DNA from: Arachidicoccus rhizosphaerae
GTDB lineage: Bacteria > Bacteroidota > Bacteroidia > Chitinophagales > Chitinophagaceae
Reading direction: 5' to 3'
DNA length: 54,600 nucleotides
NCBI RefSeq assembly: GCF_900107765.1
Contig: NZ_FNQY01000028.1
Span: forward strand, 1 to 54,600
Each line of letters begins with the position of its first letter. Position 1 is the stretch's first letter. The notes beneath the pieces are model-generated. The model saw only the letters and a program-made list of their open reading frames with translations, did no database searches and was not told where the DNA came from. A program made the position numbers and the translations under genes. Shown one piece after another: positions 19,664-29,149 of the stretch.

Positions 19664-20527
19664 GTGCCCGTCAAACAAAAAATAGCCGTCCATCACCATT
19701 TACCGGATTTAGTAAAATCCGGTATGATGGTGATGCGCTTTAATAATGATGAACTGACCGGCCAGGATATTATATTTGAAGCACACCGGGATACACATGC
19801 CCTATTTAATTTCGCCACATCCGGAAAATGCAGCTTCCTGTTGGATTTTAAAAAACATCAACTGGAAGGTCCTGTATTGCTGATGATTTTTCCGGGCCAG
19901 GTCCATCAGATTGAACACTGTACCGAAGTTAGTGGCTATAGTATCGGATTTGACCCGCTGCTGATGAACCCGGAATTGACTAAAACTTTAGAGTGTATAT
20001 TCAAGGAACCTTTGCCGCTGGAAGCAGGCACTCCATTTTATAAGGAATTATGTCAGTTGCTGGATTTACTCTACACCATGTTTGAAAAAGCCAGTGGCAG
20101 TGAGCAGACCGCTGCTTTCCAGAGCCTGCTGATAAGTCTGTTGCAATGGACTGCAGGCCAGTTAAAGCCTTGCTGCTCCTGTCAGTCACAGATTTCAGAC
20201 CGGGCCCGCAAGATTGAGGCAGACTTCAAATCTCTGTTGCAGGAGCATTATATCAAACATAAAAGACCTAGCTTTTACAGCGAAAAACTCAATATATCCA
20301 CCACGCATCTGGGGGACACATTAAAATCATTAACCGGAAGATCCATCACCCAGCATATTCAGGAACTCAGCTTCCTGGATGCAAAGCGCTATTTATACAA
20401 TACCGATTTATCCATTAAGGAAATCTGTTTTCTGGTTGGCTATGATGATCCGGTGCATTTTGGCAAACTTTTTAAAAAGCATTGCCAGCTGACGCCTGTT
20501 GAGTTCAGAAAACAAATCCGAGAATAA
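19664..20527 (+). CDS. AraC family transcriptional regulator
   Basis: 287 aa. The N-terminal half is a cupin-like sensing domain (LDFKKHQLEGPVLLMIFPGQVHQIE, about 55-85). The C-terminal 95 residues are a double helix-turn-helix with KLNISTTHLGDTLKSLTGRS and IKEICFLVGYDDPVHFGKLFKKHCQLTPVEFRK, the AraC signature. The start is GTG at 19664, preceded by AAGGATAT; no nearer upstream ATG exists. The siderophore-interacting protein follows 178 nt downstream on the same strand, which suggests iron- or siderophore-responsive control. This is inference from context. Confidence 0.92.
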   Translation: MPVKQKIAVHHHLPDLVKSGMMVMRFNNDELTGQDIIFEAHRDTHALFNFATSGKCSFLLDFKKHQLEGPVLLMIFPGQVHQIEHCTEVSGYSIGFDPLLMNPELTKTLECIFKEPLPLEAGTPFYKELCQLLDLLYTMFEKASGSEQTAAFQSLLISLLQWTAGQLKPCCSCQSQISDRARKIEADFKSLLQEHYIKHKRPSFYSEKLNISTTHLGDTLKSLTGRSITQHIQELSFLDAKRYLYNTDLSIKEICFLVGYDDPVHFGKLFKKHCQLTPVEFRKQIRE

Positions 20528-20705
20528 GACTACTGTTCCAAGGACTAGGCCTATTTTATTTGTTCTGTGTTTTTTTACTTTGCATCAGTCAAAAAAAGTA
20601 ACAGGCTGTTGTTAACCTGAGAAAGCCAATAAATCCTTTCGACCAGAAAAACAAAGTTACCTGCAACGGCCATACTAATTTAGTAGCAAGTAATAAAATA
20701 ACACT

Positions 20706-21443
20706 ATGCCAAACGTACCTAAATGGATGGCAGATTTAATGGAAACTGCCCTCAGTTCTAAAATGCCCGTATTTGAGGTTGTCGGTGCTGACTGGATCAG
20801 CCCTGAAATTCGCTCGGTGGTATTCAAGGGCGATCTTCAGAAGCTGAAGTTAATGCCGGGCTATGCGGTATCCTTCAGGGTTAGTCCCACTGCCTTCAGA
20901 AACTATACACCTGCCTTCATAGATCCACAGGAAAATATATTTCAGATTCTGGCCCATATACATGGGAAAGGCCCTGGTGCCAGATTTTTTGCAGATCTTA
21001 GCCTGGGTCAGCAAATTCCAGTCAGTATGGCCCGCGGCAGAAAGATTCAGGAGGCCGCAGCGCAATATTTTTTATTCGGAGATGAAAGTACGGTTGGACT
21101 GGCTTGTATCCTGCAGGCCCATTTCCAGCAGCTTGGGAAACATTTTTCAACGCTCTTGCACCTGGGGCAGTCTCAGAACGATCTGCCGGCAGCGCTGGGA
21201 CTGGGCAGTTATGAATTGGTACAAAGAGAAGCGGAATCCGACAACAAGTCTTCCATGGTCAGTGCTCCTGGATTTACCATTCTGGATGCGGCGGTCATGC
21301 CTAAATGGAATGATGCACAGTTTATCCTGGCTGGTAATGGCTTATATATTCAGCGAATCAAAAAAGAATTACTGGGTCTTGGTATAGACCGCAGAAGGAT
21401 ACATGCCGAGCCGTATTGGGTCCCTGGTAAAACGGGCCTATGA
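20706..21443 (+). CDS. siderophore-interacting protein (FAD-binding, ferric-siderophore reductase type)
   Basis: 245 aa. The FAD-binding 9 (SIP) domain spans about 20-125, with VVFKGDLQKLKLMPGYAVSFRVS and RNYTPAFID, matching the RxYT/S flavin-binding motif. The C-terminal NAD(P)H-binding domain contains FLFGDESTVGLA (about 120-131) and FILAGNGLYIQRIKKEL. The family reduces ferric siderophores in the cytosol, releasing iron. There is no signal peptide. The preceding AraC regulator is the likely controller. No siderophore synthesis or TonB receptor gene for siderophores was seen in this window. Confidence 0.9.
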   Translation: MPNVPKWMADLMETALSSKMPVFEVVGADWISPEIRSVVFKGDLQKLKLMPGYAVSFRVSPTAFRNYTPAFIDPQENIFQILAHIHGKGPGARFFADLSLGQQIPVSMARGRKIQEAAAQYFLFGDESTVGLACILQAHFQQLGKHFSTLLHLGQSQNDLPAALGLGSYELVQREAESDNKSSMVSAPGFTILDAAVMPKWNDAQFILAGNGLYIQRIKKELLGLGIDRRRIHAEPYWVPGKTGL

Positions 21444-21623
21444 CCGGACCCGTGATTTTGCCCCTATTTGCCAGGTGGTTTCTTCAATTAAACGATAACA
21501 ATCGATAGATTTTCTTAAATTGCGGTAGCGGACATACACAAACAAAGTTAAGGGCAGCTGGACGCTGGTACTGCCTTGCCTTCATTTGAGTTCAGCCACT
21601 AAAAAATAGAAATCTGTCGGAAC

Positions 21624-23597
21624 ATGGAAAATGGAAATCGCAGCAATCATCCGGTAAACCTTACACCTAAATCAGATAAAACAGGCAGGCCTGCTTCCAA
21701 AAAGTATTTTTCCCGCTACTCTTTTTTCAAATACCTTAAAACGCATGGTTCAGCACTGGGCTTTCTGCTGTTTTTCAGTTTGCAGGTAATCCCGCAGATA
21801 AAAGCGCAGTTTTTGAGTGCGGACGCGCCAACAGGCGGCATCCGACTCAATCAAATCGGCTTTGGTACCGAGGATACAAAAATTGCCATCTTAGACAGCT
21901 ATTTATTTCCGGGGCAACGCAAACCGCCCTTTTACCTGATTGCGCTGAATCAATTTGCAGACACTGTTTACAGCGGACAACTGGAGCCTACCGGCACAGA
22001 CATTTACAGTAAGAAAAATAATTTAGTGGCTGACTTTTCAGGTTTTACAAAATCTGGTCATTATTATCTTTCTATTCCGGGACAGGGCACGTCCTACCCT
22101 TTTATCATCAGCCACAATCCGTTTACAGACCTCTTAAAAGGTGTCATCAAAGCCTACTATTATAACCGTGCTTCCATGGCCATTACCGCACCTTATGGCG
22201 ATAAATGGATCAGAAAAGCCGGCCACCCCGACACAGCAGTATATATCCACCCGTCAGCTGCCACTGAAAGCCGACCTGCCGGCACCCTGCTACAGGCACC
22301 CGGTGGCTGGTATGACGCCGGAGATTACAATAAGTATATTGTTAATGCCTCCATTACCATGCACACACTAGTGGCCACACTTTATGATTATCCCGGGTTT
22401 ATATCACAGCTGAAAACTGCTATTCCGACACAGGTTTCAGCTACAGGGGAAAAGCTCCCCGATTACCTGACGGAATTACTCTATAACCTTCGCTGGATGA
22501 TGCAGATGCAAGACCCCGATGATGGAGGTGTTTATCATAAACTAACTTCTGCGGGTTTTGATCCGATGGAACTTCCTCAAAAAGATAAAGACAAGCGATA
22601 TGTAGTACAAAAATCAACGGCCGCCACGCTGGATTTTGCTTCTGTAATGGCTATTTCCGCATGGGTATTGCATCAAACAGGCTACGCTGATATGCTACCC
22701 GGCTTAACGGACAGCCTCATGAATAAGGCCCGCATGGCCTGGCAATGGGCCGTTAAGCATCCCAATATAATATATGATCAGGATGCACTCAATAAGGCAT
22801 TCAAACCCAAAATAACCACAGGCAGCTATGGTGATAAAAAAATCACAGACGAGTGGTATCTGGCAGCAGCCTGTATGTTAATTGCCACCAAAGACTCGGC
22901 TTACCTACCTTCGGTAAAGCAGTACACTCCCAGCAGTTTAACAGTACCTTCCTGGAGTAATGTTGAAACCATAGGGGCTGTTTGGCTCAGTAAAATTCAA
23001 TCAACAGATTTTAAAGATTCAAGAGTAAATGCCCCCTGGGAAACAACGCAACTGGAAGACATCTCAAAGCTGCAGCATCAGGCAGCTGCTCAAATCCAGT
23101 CACTCGCCAATCAACTCATCAATCAATCCAATCCGGGCTTTAAAACAGTGATGGGTGGTAGAATGAAGGATTTTAACTGGGGTAGCAACAGCAATGCAGC
23201 CAATCAAGGCTGGATTCTAATGACTGCCTACAAGCTAAGTCAGCGACGCACCTTCAGAACAGCCGCCCTGGGTAATCTGGATTACCTACTGGGTCGCAAC
23301 CCTACTGGTTATAGTTTTGTTACCGGTTTCGGCTCACTCTCACCCTTACATCCACATCATAGAATCAGTATCAGCGATGAGGTAGATGCACCAGTCCCGG
23401 GCCTTCTGGTAGGTGGGCCAAACCCTGGCAGACAAGACGGCGTTAAAGGCTATCCAGTTGAAGAAAACAGGCCGGACATGAGTTATCTGGACAATGATCA
23501 GGCATTTAGCGTCAATGAAATTGCCATTAACTGGAATGCGCCTCTGCTCTATTTAACGGCTGCCATTGAGGCTACCGAAAAAACAGCAAAGTGGTAA
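21624..23597 (+). CDS. glycoside hydrolase family 9 (cellulase-type) enzyme
   Basis: 657 aa. A long basic N-terminus precedes a signal-type hydrophobic segment (about 43-62, ending KAQ). An Ig-like CelD_N domain follows (about 68-160, GGIRLNQIGFGTEDTKIA), then the alpha6/alpha6 GH9 domain. The catalytic base region GGWYDAGDYNKY is at 227-238 (D231, D234), and the C-terminal DNDQAFSVNEIAINW carries the catalytic acid E632. GRNPTGYSFVTGFG with the HPHHR segment is the family's other signature. It hydrolyses beta-1,4-glucans; related Bacteroidota GH9 enzymes also attack mixed-linkage glucan or glucosamine oligomers, so substrate is uncertain. It has no linked SusCD. Confidence 0.93.
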   Translation: MENGNRSNHPVNLTPKSDKTGRPASKKYFSRYSFFKYLKTHGSALGFLLFFSLQVIPQIKAQFLSADAPTGGIRLNQIGFGTEDTKIAILDSYLFPGQRKPPFYLIALNQFADTVYSGQLEPTGTDIYSKKNNLVADFSGFTKSGHYYLSIPGQGTSYPFIISHNPFTDLLKGVIKAYYYNRASMAITAPYGDKWIRKAGHPDTAVYIHPSAATESRPAGTLLQAPGGWYDAGDYNKYIVNASITMHTLVATLYDYPGFISQLKTAIPTQVSATGEKLPDYLTELLYNLRWMMQMQDPDDGGVYHKLTSAGFDPMELPQKDKDKRYVVQKSTAATLDFASVMAISAWVLHQTGYADMLPGLTDSLMNKARMAWQWAVKHPNIIYDQDALNKAFKPKITTGSYGDKKITDEWYLAAACMLIATKDSAYLPSVKQYTPSSLTVPSWSNVETIGAVWLSKIQSTDFKDSRVNAPWETTQLEDISKLQHQAAAQIQSLANQLINQSNPGFKTVMGGRMKDFNWGSNSNAANQGWILMTAYKLSQRRTFRTAALGNLDYLLGRNPTGYSFVTGFGSLSPLHPHHRISISDEVDAPVPGLLVGGPNPGRQDGVKGYPVEENRPDMSYLDNDQAFSVNEIAINWNAPLLYLTAAIEATEKTAKW

Positions 23598-23641
23598 AAC
23601 CTATTTTGACAGCAGCAGGCTTCATCAGTTGCAGCATATAT

Positions 23642-24217
23642 TTAATTTACACAAACTGACCATACGAGAACACCGGGCTCTTTTACTTCCCAGTCGCTGG
23701 CTTCCTTAGGGATGTCAGACCAGTTCACAGACTTTTTAGCTGACTTATTACTCTGTATGCCTGATTTATTAAATTCCCTGGCCTTGATTAATAAATCGGC
23801 GATCAACTGAAAACGCCTGCCCTCTATTTGGAACTGTTCCGAGGCTTCCTGTAAAAGCTGCAGCATTTTATCAAATAACGAGGCAACGTCCTCAGGCTCA
23901 TCCTGGTTGCTTTGTTTGATTTGCATGACCTGTAAAAGTGCCAGTCTTCCGGCTTGTTGATCAAATTCCTGAATAAGTGCCACATCAATTCCCAGGGCCT
24001 GAGCAACCAGAGCCCGGTTTTTGAGCATAATATTGGCCGCGCTTTCCATTTTGGAAACCCTTTTTTGCGACCAACGCTCACCCATTCTAATCCCCAGCTC
24101 TTGCTGGGTCAGTCCAAAGAAGGAGCGAAGCCGCTTAATATTTGCGCCGTGATGTATCTTACTTTTTGGGGCGGACAACTGTCCGGATGGTCTTTTGCCT
24201 AGAGATATGGGTGTCAT
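23642..24217 (-). CDS. XRE-family helix-turn-helix DNA-binding protein
   Basis: 191 aa. Residues about 24-80 form an HTH_XRE domain (IKRLRSFFGLTQQELGIRMGERWSQKRVSKMES), with the recognition helix around QKRVSKMES. The remainder is helical, Gln-rich and without a recognised ligand domain (about 85-150). The C-terminal 30 residues contain many Trp and Lys. The gene is convergent with the GH9 gene (45-nt gap) and is likely an autonomous regulator; its target is unknown. Confidence 0.85.
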   Translation of the reverse strand: MTPISLGKRPSGQLSAPKSKIHHGANIKRLRSFFGLTQQELGIRMGERWSQKRVSKMESAANIMLKNRALVAQALGIDVALIQEFDQQAGRLALLQVMQIKQSNQDEPEDVASLFDKMLQLLQEASEQFQIEGRRFQLIADLLIKAREFNKSGIQSNKSAKKSVNWSDIPKEASDWEVKEPGVLVWSVCVN

Positions 24218-24316
24218 GGTCGGTCAATTTAGAATGAGTAAATACCTGACACAAATATAATAAACTTTTAAACATGATTAGCAAATAAAGATAAATTTTT
24301 TAGCTTTTTACACTAT

Positions 24317-24928
24317 TCACATTTTATCTTTAAGGGAATCCTCTTCTGACTGAATCCATTTTCCCACTATAGGAGCCTCATAACGCTGCATTTTATCCAG
24401 CAGGCCGTTAATGGAAGTATCCACCAGCAACATATCCTGATTTTGCTTTTTCAAAAAACCTTTATCCACCATTTTCTGACACAAAGCAATCAGTTCATCG
24501 TAAAAGCCGGCTGTATTTAAAATACCCACGGGTTTTTTATGCAATCCTAATTGCCCCCAGGTCAGCATTTCAAAAAGTTCTTCCATCGTGCCAAAACCGC
24601 CTGGTAGCGCAATAATGCCATCTGAGAGTGCATCCATTTTGGCTTTACGCTGATGCATCGTATCTACTACAATTAATGTTGTCAGATGTTCATGGGCGAT
24701 TTCAACGGATTTTAAAAATCCGGGAATCACCCCCACGGCCTTGCCTTTGGGATGATACTCAAGAACACCATTAGCGACAGCACCCATCAGGCCCACTTTG
24801 GCGCCGCCATATATCAGGCCAATTCCTCGTTTTGCCAGTTCAGTGCCCAACGCGTAGGCCTGTTCCATATAAATATTATCCTGCCCGCTGCTTGAACCGC
24901 AAAAAACGGTGATATTCTGTAATTGCAT
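24317..24928 (-). CDS. LOG-family protein (TIGR00730), nucleotide 5'-monophosphate phosphoribohydrolase-like
   Basis: 203 aa from ATG 24928. An upstream in-frame extension to 25099 would overlap the decarboxylase gene and lacks conservation-like sequence, so the start MQLQNITVFCGSSSG is preferred. Family signatures are GGAKVGLMGAVA (41-52) and PGGFGTMEELFE (109-120), the latter the nucleotide-binding and catalytic motif with Glu116/117. The family hydrolyses N6-modified adenosine monophosphates (cytokinin activation) or other nucleotide monophosphates. It is downstream of the PLP decarboxylase by 88 nt and may be cotranscribed with it. Confidence 0.9.
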   Translation of the reverse strand: MQLQNITVFCGSSSGQDNIYMEQAYALGTELAKRGIGLIYGGAKVGLMGAVANGVLEYHPKGKAVGVIPGFLKSVEIAHEHLTTLIVVDTMHQRKAKMDALSDGIIALPGGFGTMEELFEMLTWGQLGLHKKPVGILNTAGFYDELIALCQKMVDKGFLKKQNQDMLLVDTSINGLLDKMQRYEAPIVGKWIQSEEDSLKDKM

Positions 24929-25016
24929 AAAAATTAAAAAATTGATTGTAAAAATAATCTGGTGTTGAATAGATTTGATTGTAAGAACAGCGATGAGCCG
25001 GCACCAAGTGCCATCC

Positions 25017-26534
25017 TTAGGATTTGTATCTTCCCAGGGTTTGCATAATAACAGTTTGGATATGTAGAATATCAGCCGGACTGGTTTGCCAATTGACAAA
25101 GGAAGCTCGGATGGCAGTTCTGCCTCTGTATACAGTGGGACTCATAAAGACTTTACCTTCCAGGTTGAGTTGATATAAAAATTTTTCAACGCTCTTATTT
25201 TCGTCTTCCAGGTGAATCGAATCTCTTGAATTCGCGCTTAAGGTAAAGCATATATTATTCAGACGCGTCGGGGCTACCAGCTCCAGTTCCGGCTGCTGCT
25301 CTATCCAGTCTGATAACGATTTTGCCTGAGCAATACTGTTTTCCACAATGGCCTGGTAGCCCCTTTTCCCATAACTATTTAGGGAAAACCAGGCAGGTAA
25401 TGCCCGAAACCTTCTGGAATTCTCTGGTAAAAAATTCAAATAATTGAACTTTTCTAAAAGACTATCACCCGATATTTCACCCAGATAAGGTGCATTGGAG
25501 TTTCTAAAGGTATTATAGGTGGCCAGATGGTGTGTTTTTTGAATAAAGAATATGCCGCTGTCATAAGGCACATTCAGCCACTTATGTCCATCAATCGTTA
25601 TAGAGTCCGCCTTTTCCCATCCCTTAACCAGATGTCTATGTTCCGGACTGCAGGCTGCAAAAGCTCCGAAAGCACCATCAATATGCCACCAGAAATTATA
25701 TTTTTCTTTTAACGCCCCGATTTGTTCAAAATCATCAAAATCAACGGTATTTACCGTACCTGCACTCGAAATCAGAATAAAAGGCTGACCATTTAACTGC
25801 TTTATTTTATCTATCAAATCTTCCATATCCATTATTTCCCGGTCCCCCTTACTAACTTTAACCTTTGTAAGGTTTTGGCTGCCCATACCCAGCATGGAAA
25901 GACATTTAATACTGGATGAATGCGCGGTGGCGGTCAAAACAGCAATATCCTGTCTGAGCCCATCTAGTGCAATATTAAGTCCTTTTTGCGCTCCCCACCA
26001 CTGTCTTGCCGTACCCAGACAAGTGAAGTTACTCATGGTAGCCCCCGTCACAAAGCCCCCGATCAATGAATCCGGCAAACCCAGCAGCTCCCTTAAAAGC
26101 CCAATGGTAGCAAGTTCCAGTCTTGCGGAAACATCACCCTGCCCCGTTACAGCCTGTGTATTCTGATCCCAGACCGTTGTCAGCCAATCGCCCGCAAGGG
26201 CAGCAGGCGTTACCCCCCCTGTCACAAAACCCACATAACGCGGTCCGCTGGATCCAACCAAATGTGGGCTCCAGTTTTTTTTAAAATCTGCCAGCACCTG
26301 CTGGAGCCCCAGTCCGTTTTCCGGAAGTCTCTGAAAGGCTGGCAGGGGCAGCGCAGCCCCAACGCTTACCGGATGTTCCCGCATGGCTTCCAGATATTGG
26401 CGGGCATCTTCTTTAATTTGATTTAAAAGCCCTTCCCAGTCCGTGGGCGCAAAGCTGAGCGGGTTATTGAAATTTGTTGACAAGAGACTTTCCGTAATCT
26501 TGGAATCTTTATTGGGATCTTTTGCGACTGACAT
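25017..26534 (-). CDS. pyridoxal-phosphate-dependent group II decarboxylase
   Basis: 505 aa from ATG 26534; a TTG at 26576 also opens the frame, but MSVAKDPNKDSK is the more natural start. PLP features: FVTGATMSNFTCL around residue 160-172, WWHIDGAFGAFA with the Asp that pairs with the pyridine nitrogen (D286), and DGHKWLNVPYDSG with the Schiff-base Lys318. The fold belongs to the aromatic-L-amino-acid/diaminobutyrate decarboxylase family, so an amine from an aromatic or acidic amino acid is the likely product. No transporter for an amine exchange system is adjacent. It precedes the LOG gene. Confidence 0.9.
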   Translation of the reverse strand: MSVAKDPNKDSKITESLLSTNFNNPLSFAPTDWEGLLNQIKEDARQYLEAMREHPVSVGAALPLPAFQRLPENGLGLQQVLADFKKNWSPHLVGSSGPRYVGFVTGGVTPAALAGDWLTTVWDQNTQAVTGQGDVSARLELATIGLLRELLGLPDSLIGGFVTGATMSNFTCLGTARQWWGAQKGLNIALDGLRQDIAVLTATAHSSSIKCLSMLGMGSQNLTKVKVSKGDREIMDMEDLIDKIKQLNGQPFILISSAGTVNTVDFDDFEQIGALKEKYNFWWHIDGAFGAFAACSPEHRHLVKGWEKADSITIDGHKWLNVPYDSGIFFIQKTHHLATYNTFRNSNAPYLGEISGDSLLEKFNYLNFLPENSRRFRALPAWFSLNSYGKRGYQAIVENSIAQAKSLSDWIEQQPELELVAPTRLNNICFTLSANSRDSIHLEDENKSVEKFLYQLNLEGKVFMSPTVYRGRTAIRASFVNWQTSPADILHIQTVIMQTLGRYKS

Positions 26535-26775
26535 GAGCTGTATTTTGTATGGACAAAGATAAAAAAACAGCGGCAAAGGCCATCTTTAAGTAAAAGTCAC
26601 CAATCGAACTTTAATTAAAAAACGGCCATAACATCCGCCAATTCTTCTGTACGGTCTACCCACGATAAGTCCGGTAAGCTTGGCAAGACCTTTTTATGAT
26701 TAAGTAATGGCATTTAATGAGACATCCTTTTGTGAGCACAATACCTCAGATTCATTTGTTCAATTGTAAAAAATC

Positions 26776-26819
26776 ACAGCCGGGAAAATGCTCATTTTTA
26801 CTGAACTTTTCCCGGCTGT
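26776..26819 (-). terminator. terminator of the msrB gene
   Basis: ACAGCCGGGAAAA (26776-26788) pairs perfectly with TTTTCCCGGCTGT (26807-26819), a 13-bp stem with an 18-nt loop. On the minus strand it is followed by GATTTTTTAC, a good U-run, just downstream of the msrB stop at 26852. The rest of 26535-26851 shows no gene. Confidence 0.85.
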
Positions 26820-26851
26820 ACCTCTTTTTGCATTACAAACAATATTAAAAA

Positions 26852-27439
26852 TTAACGGTGCGGCTCAAAATCCAGTGACACAGAATTCATGCAATATCTT
26901 TTATACGTAGGGGCCGGACCGTCGTCAAAAATATGTCCAAGATGTGAATGACACCTGGCACACTCTACCTCAATACGGTGCATGCCATGTGAATAATCTT
27001 CCTTGTAGATAACCGCATCCTTTCTGTCCGTCTCAAAAAAACTGGGCCATCCGCATGAACTGGCAAATTTAGCATCCGAATCAAAAAGCTTATTCCCGCA
27101 TACTGCGCAATAATAAGTTCCTCTTTGATCGGCATTCCAGTACCTACCTTTGAACGGAGCCTCCGTTCCCTGCTCCCGGGCAACATTGTATAAATCCGGT
27201 GGCAAGATTTTCTTCCACTCTTCATTACTCACATGCAATACCGCTGTATCTGTCCTGGAGTAATAAGGATTATTTGCATGTTCACTTGTCCCTTCTTGCA
27301 TTGTTTTATTATTTTCCATATTATGATTGTTTTTTCCCTGCCCTGCACAGCCAGACACAGTCAATAGTACAGTGGCAAATAGCAGTGGGACTTTACAAAT
27401 TTTTACGAATCGGGACATCACCTGAAAATTATTATTCAT
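26852..27439 (-). CDS. msrB: peptide-methionine (R)-S-oxide reductase, lipoprotein form
   Basis: 195 aa. A lipoprotein signal with VSGC places the acylated Cys near 31, so the enzyme acts in the periplasm or at a membrane. The MsrB domain has two zinc-binding Cys pairs, CAVCGNKLF and ECARCHSHLGH, the CGWPSFF motif, and the catalytic RYCMNSVSL with Cys183. It repairs R-methionine sulfoxide in exported proteins using thioredoxin-like electrons. An alternative Met eight residues in would shorten the signal but keep the lipobox. The electron donor is not encoded nearby. Confidence 0.95.
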   Translation of the reverse strand: MNNNFQVMSRFVKICKVPLLFATVLLTVSGCAGQGKNNHNMENNKTMQEGTSEHANNPYYSRTDTAVLHVSNEEWKKILPPDLYNVAREQGTEAPFKGRYWNADQRGTYYCAVCGNKLFDSDAKFASSCGWPSFFETDRKDAVIYKEDYSHGMHRIEVECARCHSHLGHIFDDGPAPTYKRYCMNSVSLDFEPHR

Positions 27440-27587
27440 TGTAGCTTTAAGCTTAATTAGATTCTATCCCACAATGTACGACTATTGCTGCTAGCAAAAT
27501 CTTAAAAAACTATTTAACCAACGCAGATTCGCCGTATTATCTTTTCACCGTTTACATTTTTAATGAATATATAAAGCCCTTTTTTAG

Positions 27588-28085
27588 TTACAATAACAGG
27601 CTCATGACTTCTCCTGGCAGACCATCTATTTCTCCTACAAACTCAGAAACAAAGCCTGCCCCAACGAGAATTTTCCTGGAAGCTTTATTCTGGGGATCTA
27701 AAATAGCTTTGACCCGGGTTAAAGTCTTTTGTGCGCCGGCGGTTTCCAACAACCTTCTGGTAGCTTCAGTGGCGATCCCCTTACCCTGGTATGACTCGGT
27801 CAACATAAAGCCTATCTCAACTTCCTTATCATCAGCAGTTTCCAATACCAGTTTAGCCAGACCAATAAATTCCTGATTCTGCTCATTTATGATTTTAAAA
27901 TTTCCAAAGCCAGGAGCAATGCTGTTTTGTTGCAGGACTTTTTCAAAATGAACTTTACTCTCGGCCTCACTCAACGCGCTGCCTGTAATCATCTCCATCA
28001 CCCGGTCGCTCTGGGTCAGCAACCTGAAATCTGCATAATCACCCTGCCCAAAGGGAACTAAAATAAATGGAATAGAAGCTGCCAT
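27588..28085 (-). CDS. GNAT family N-acetyltransferase (RimJ/RimL-like)
   Basis: 165 aa. Motif A is IGFMLTESYQGKGIATEATRRLLE (about 91-114), with the QGKGIA acetyl-CoA loop. The upstream FIGLAKLVLETADDKEVEIGF beta strands and the final NKASRKILVGAGFVSE are typical of ribosomal-protein-alanine acetyltransferase relatives. Acceptor unknown. The gene is single, with msrB downstream on the same strand (148 nt gap). Confidence 0.9.
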   Translation of the reverse strand: MAASIPFILVPFGQGDYADFRLLTQSDRVMEMITGSALSEAESKVHFEKVLQQNSIAPGFGNFKIINEQNQEFIGLAKLVLETADDKEVEIGFMLTESYQGKGIATEATRRLLETAGAQKTLTRVKAILDPQNKASRKILVGAGFVSEFVGEIDGLPGEVMSLLL

Positions 28086-28262
28086 ATTGATGTTGTTTTA
28101 TGGGTAAAGCTTATATTGTTCTGTTGAAGATGACTCATCTTTTGTCATCAGGATACTTCCTGATATCATAGCCGAACCTGGATTAAAAATAAGGTTTATT
28201 ATAAAACTTTCAAAGAAAACCTAACAGTTGTTTATAAAATTCAGATCAGGCTTTAAAAATTA

Positions 28263-28289
28263 AATAGGCCCGCCTGAGGCGGGCCTATT
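28263..28289 (-). terminator. terminator of the LEA-like lipoprotein gene
   Basis: AATAGGCCCGCC (28263-28274) and GGCGGGCCTATT (28278-28289) form a perfect 12-bp stem with a 3-nt loop. The minus-strand continuation is U-rich. It lies 48 nt downstream of the stop at 28337. Confidence 0.88.
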
Positions 28290-28336
28290 GTTATGCATTG
28301 TTTTTAAGAAACTTTGAATAAATTACTAAAGGACGC

Positions 28337-28861
28337 TTAGTCTTTTTTGACAGCATCTTTTACTTTTTCAGCACCTTCAGAAGCAACGTGACCAACCGCC
28401 TGAGCACCTTTTTTCACGCCATTTCCTACTGCTTTTGCACCGGTAGCAGCACCTTCACCGACTTTACCGGCTACCTTTTTGGTACCATCCCAGGCTTTCT
28501 GTACGCCTGATTTACCGTCTTTACCAGCTTGTTCAGCAGCGGCCTGCGCCTGTTGGGCTTTATCATGTGCATCCTGACCCAGTTCATGCGCTTTTTTATC
28601 CGCCTTATCAGCAGCATTGCTTACTGCAGCACCCGTTGCAGCGGCAGCAGCCGTTGTCGCGGCGGCGGCATCGGTAGCAGCCTGATTTACAGCAGCGGCA
28701 GCCGTATCTACTGCGTCAGAAACGGTATCCAGCGCACTTGAATCAGCTGATTGTTCCACGTTGGTGGAATCAGCCGTCTGATCTGAAGACTGATTAGAGC
28801 CACAGGCAAACATAAAAGTACTGGCGCAAACGGCAACGAGTAATCCATTGATTTTTTTCAT
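28337..28861 (-). CDS. Ala/Lys-rich LEA-like lipoprotein
   Basis: 174 aa. A lipoprotein signal ends FMFACG with the acylated Cys at 20. Residues 25-80 are very rich in Ala, Asp and Thr (AAAATGAAVSNAADKA). Residues 85-174 carry repeating amphipathic 11-mer-like segments with KAWDGTKKVAGKVGEGAATGAKAVGNGVKKGAQAVG, resembling late-embryogenesis-abundant or apolipoprotein-like helices. Such proteins may protect membranes or envelope proteins during desiccation or osmotic stress; this is inferred from composition alone. No catalytic domain is present. It has a strong terminator and appears monocistronic. Confidence 0.75.
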   Translation of the reverse strand: MKKINGLLVAVCASTFMFACGSNQSSDQTADSTNVEQSADSSALDTVSDAVDTAAAAVNQAATDAAAATTAAAAATGAAVSNAADKADKKAHELGQDAHDKAQQAQAAAEQAGKDGKSGVQKAWDGTKKVAGKVGEGAATGAKAVGNGVKKGAQAVGHVASEGAEKVKDAVKKD

Positions 28862-28953
28862 GATATTCTTTTTCTTGTTTTTACAATTTAATTTTTTCTT
28901 TAATCCTCCTAAAGCGGTTTATTAGCTTTAGGTTGTCGTTCAATAACAAAGTT

Positions 28954-28990
28954 TATACCAAGAGATCAGCGGTAGCCCTGACCTGGTATA
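28954..28990. other. imperfect inverted repeat in 28862-29149
   Basis: TATACCA (28954-28960) and TGGTATA (28984-28990), with an inner TCAG/CTGA pairing separated by bulges. It lies between the stop of the PEP mutase-family gene and the start of the LEA-like gene, so it could end the former transcript or act in the leader of the latter. Confidence 0.4.
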
Positions 28991-29149
28991 TCCCATCTCC
29001 AAAACTCGACCAATCTTCCATTTTTCTATCTGAATCCCGTTTCTATTATGACCAATAGCGGTGCAGCTGATTTATACAATAACAAACGCTCAGAAGGCTA
29101 TAACTATATTGATTATTAATACATTGAAATAAACGCGCCTATTTTGGTT

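Noticed and set aside
24929-25099. N-terminal extension of the LOG-family gene
   Set aside because: Would overlap the decarboxylase stop region and has no similarity to the family, which begins at the ITVFCGSS strand.
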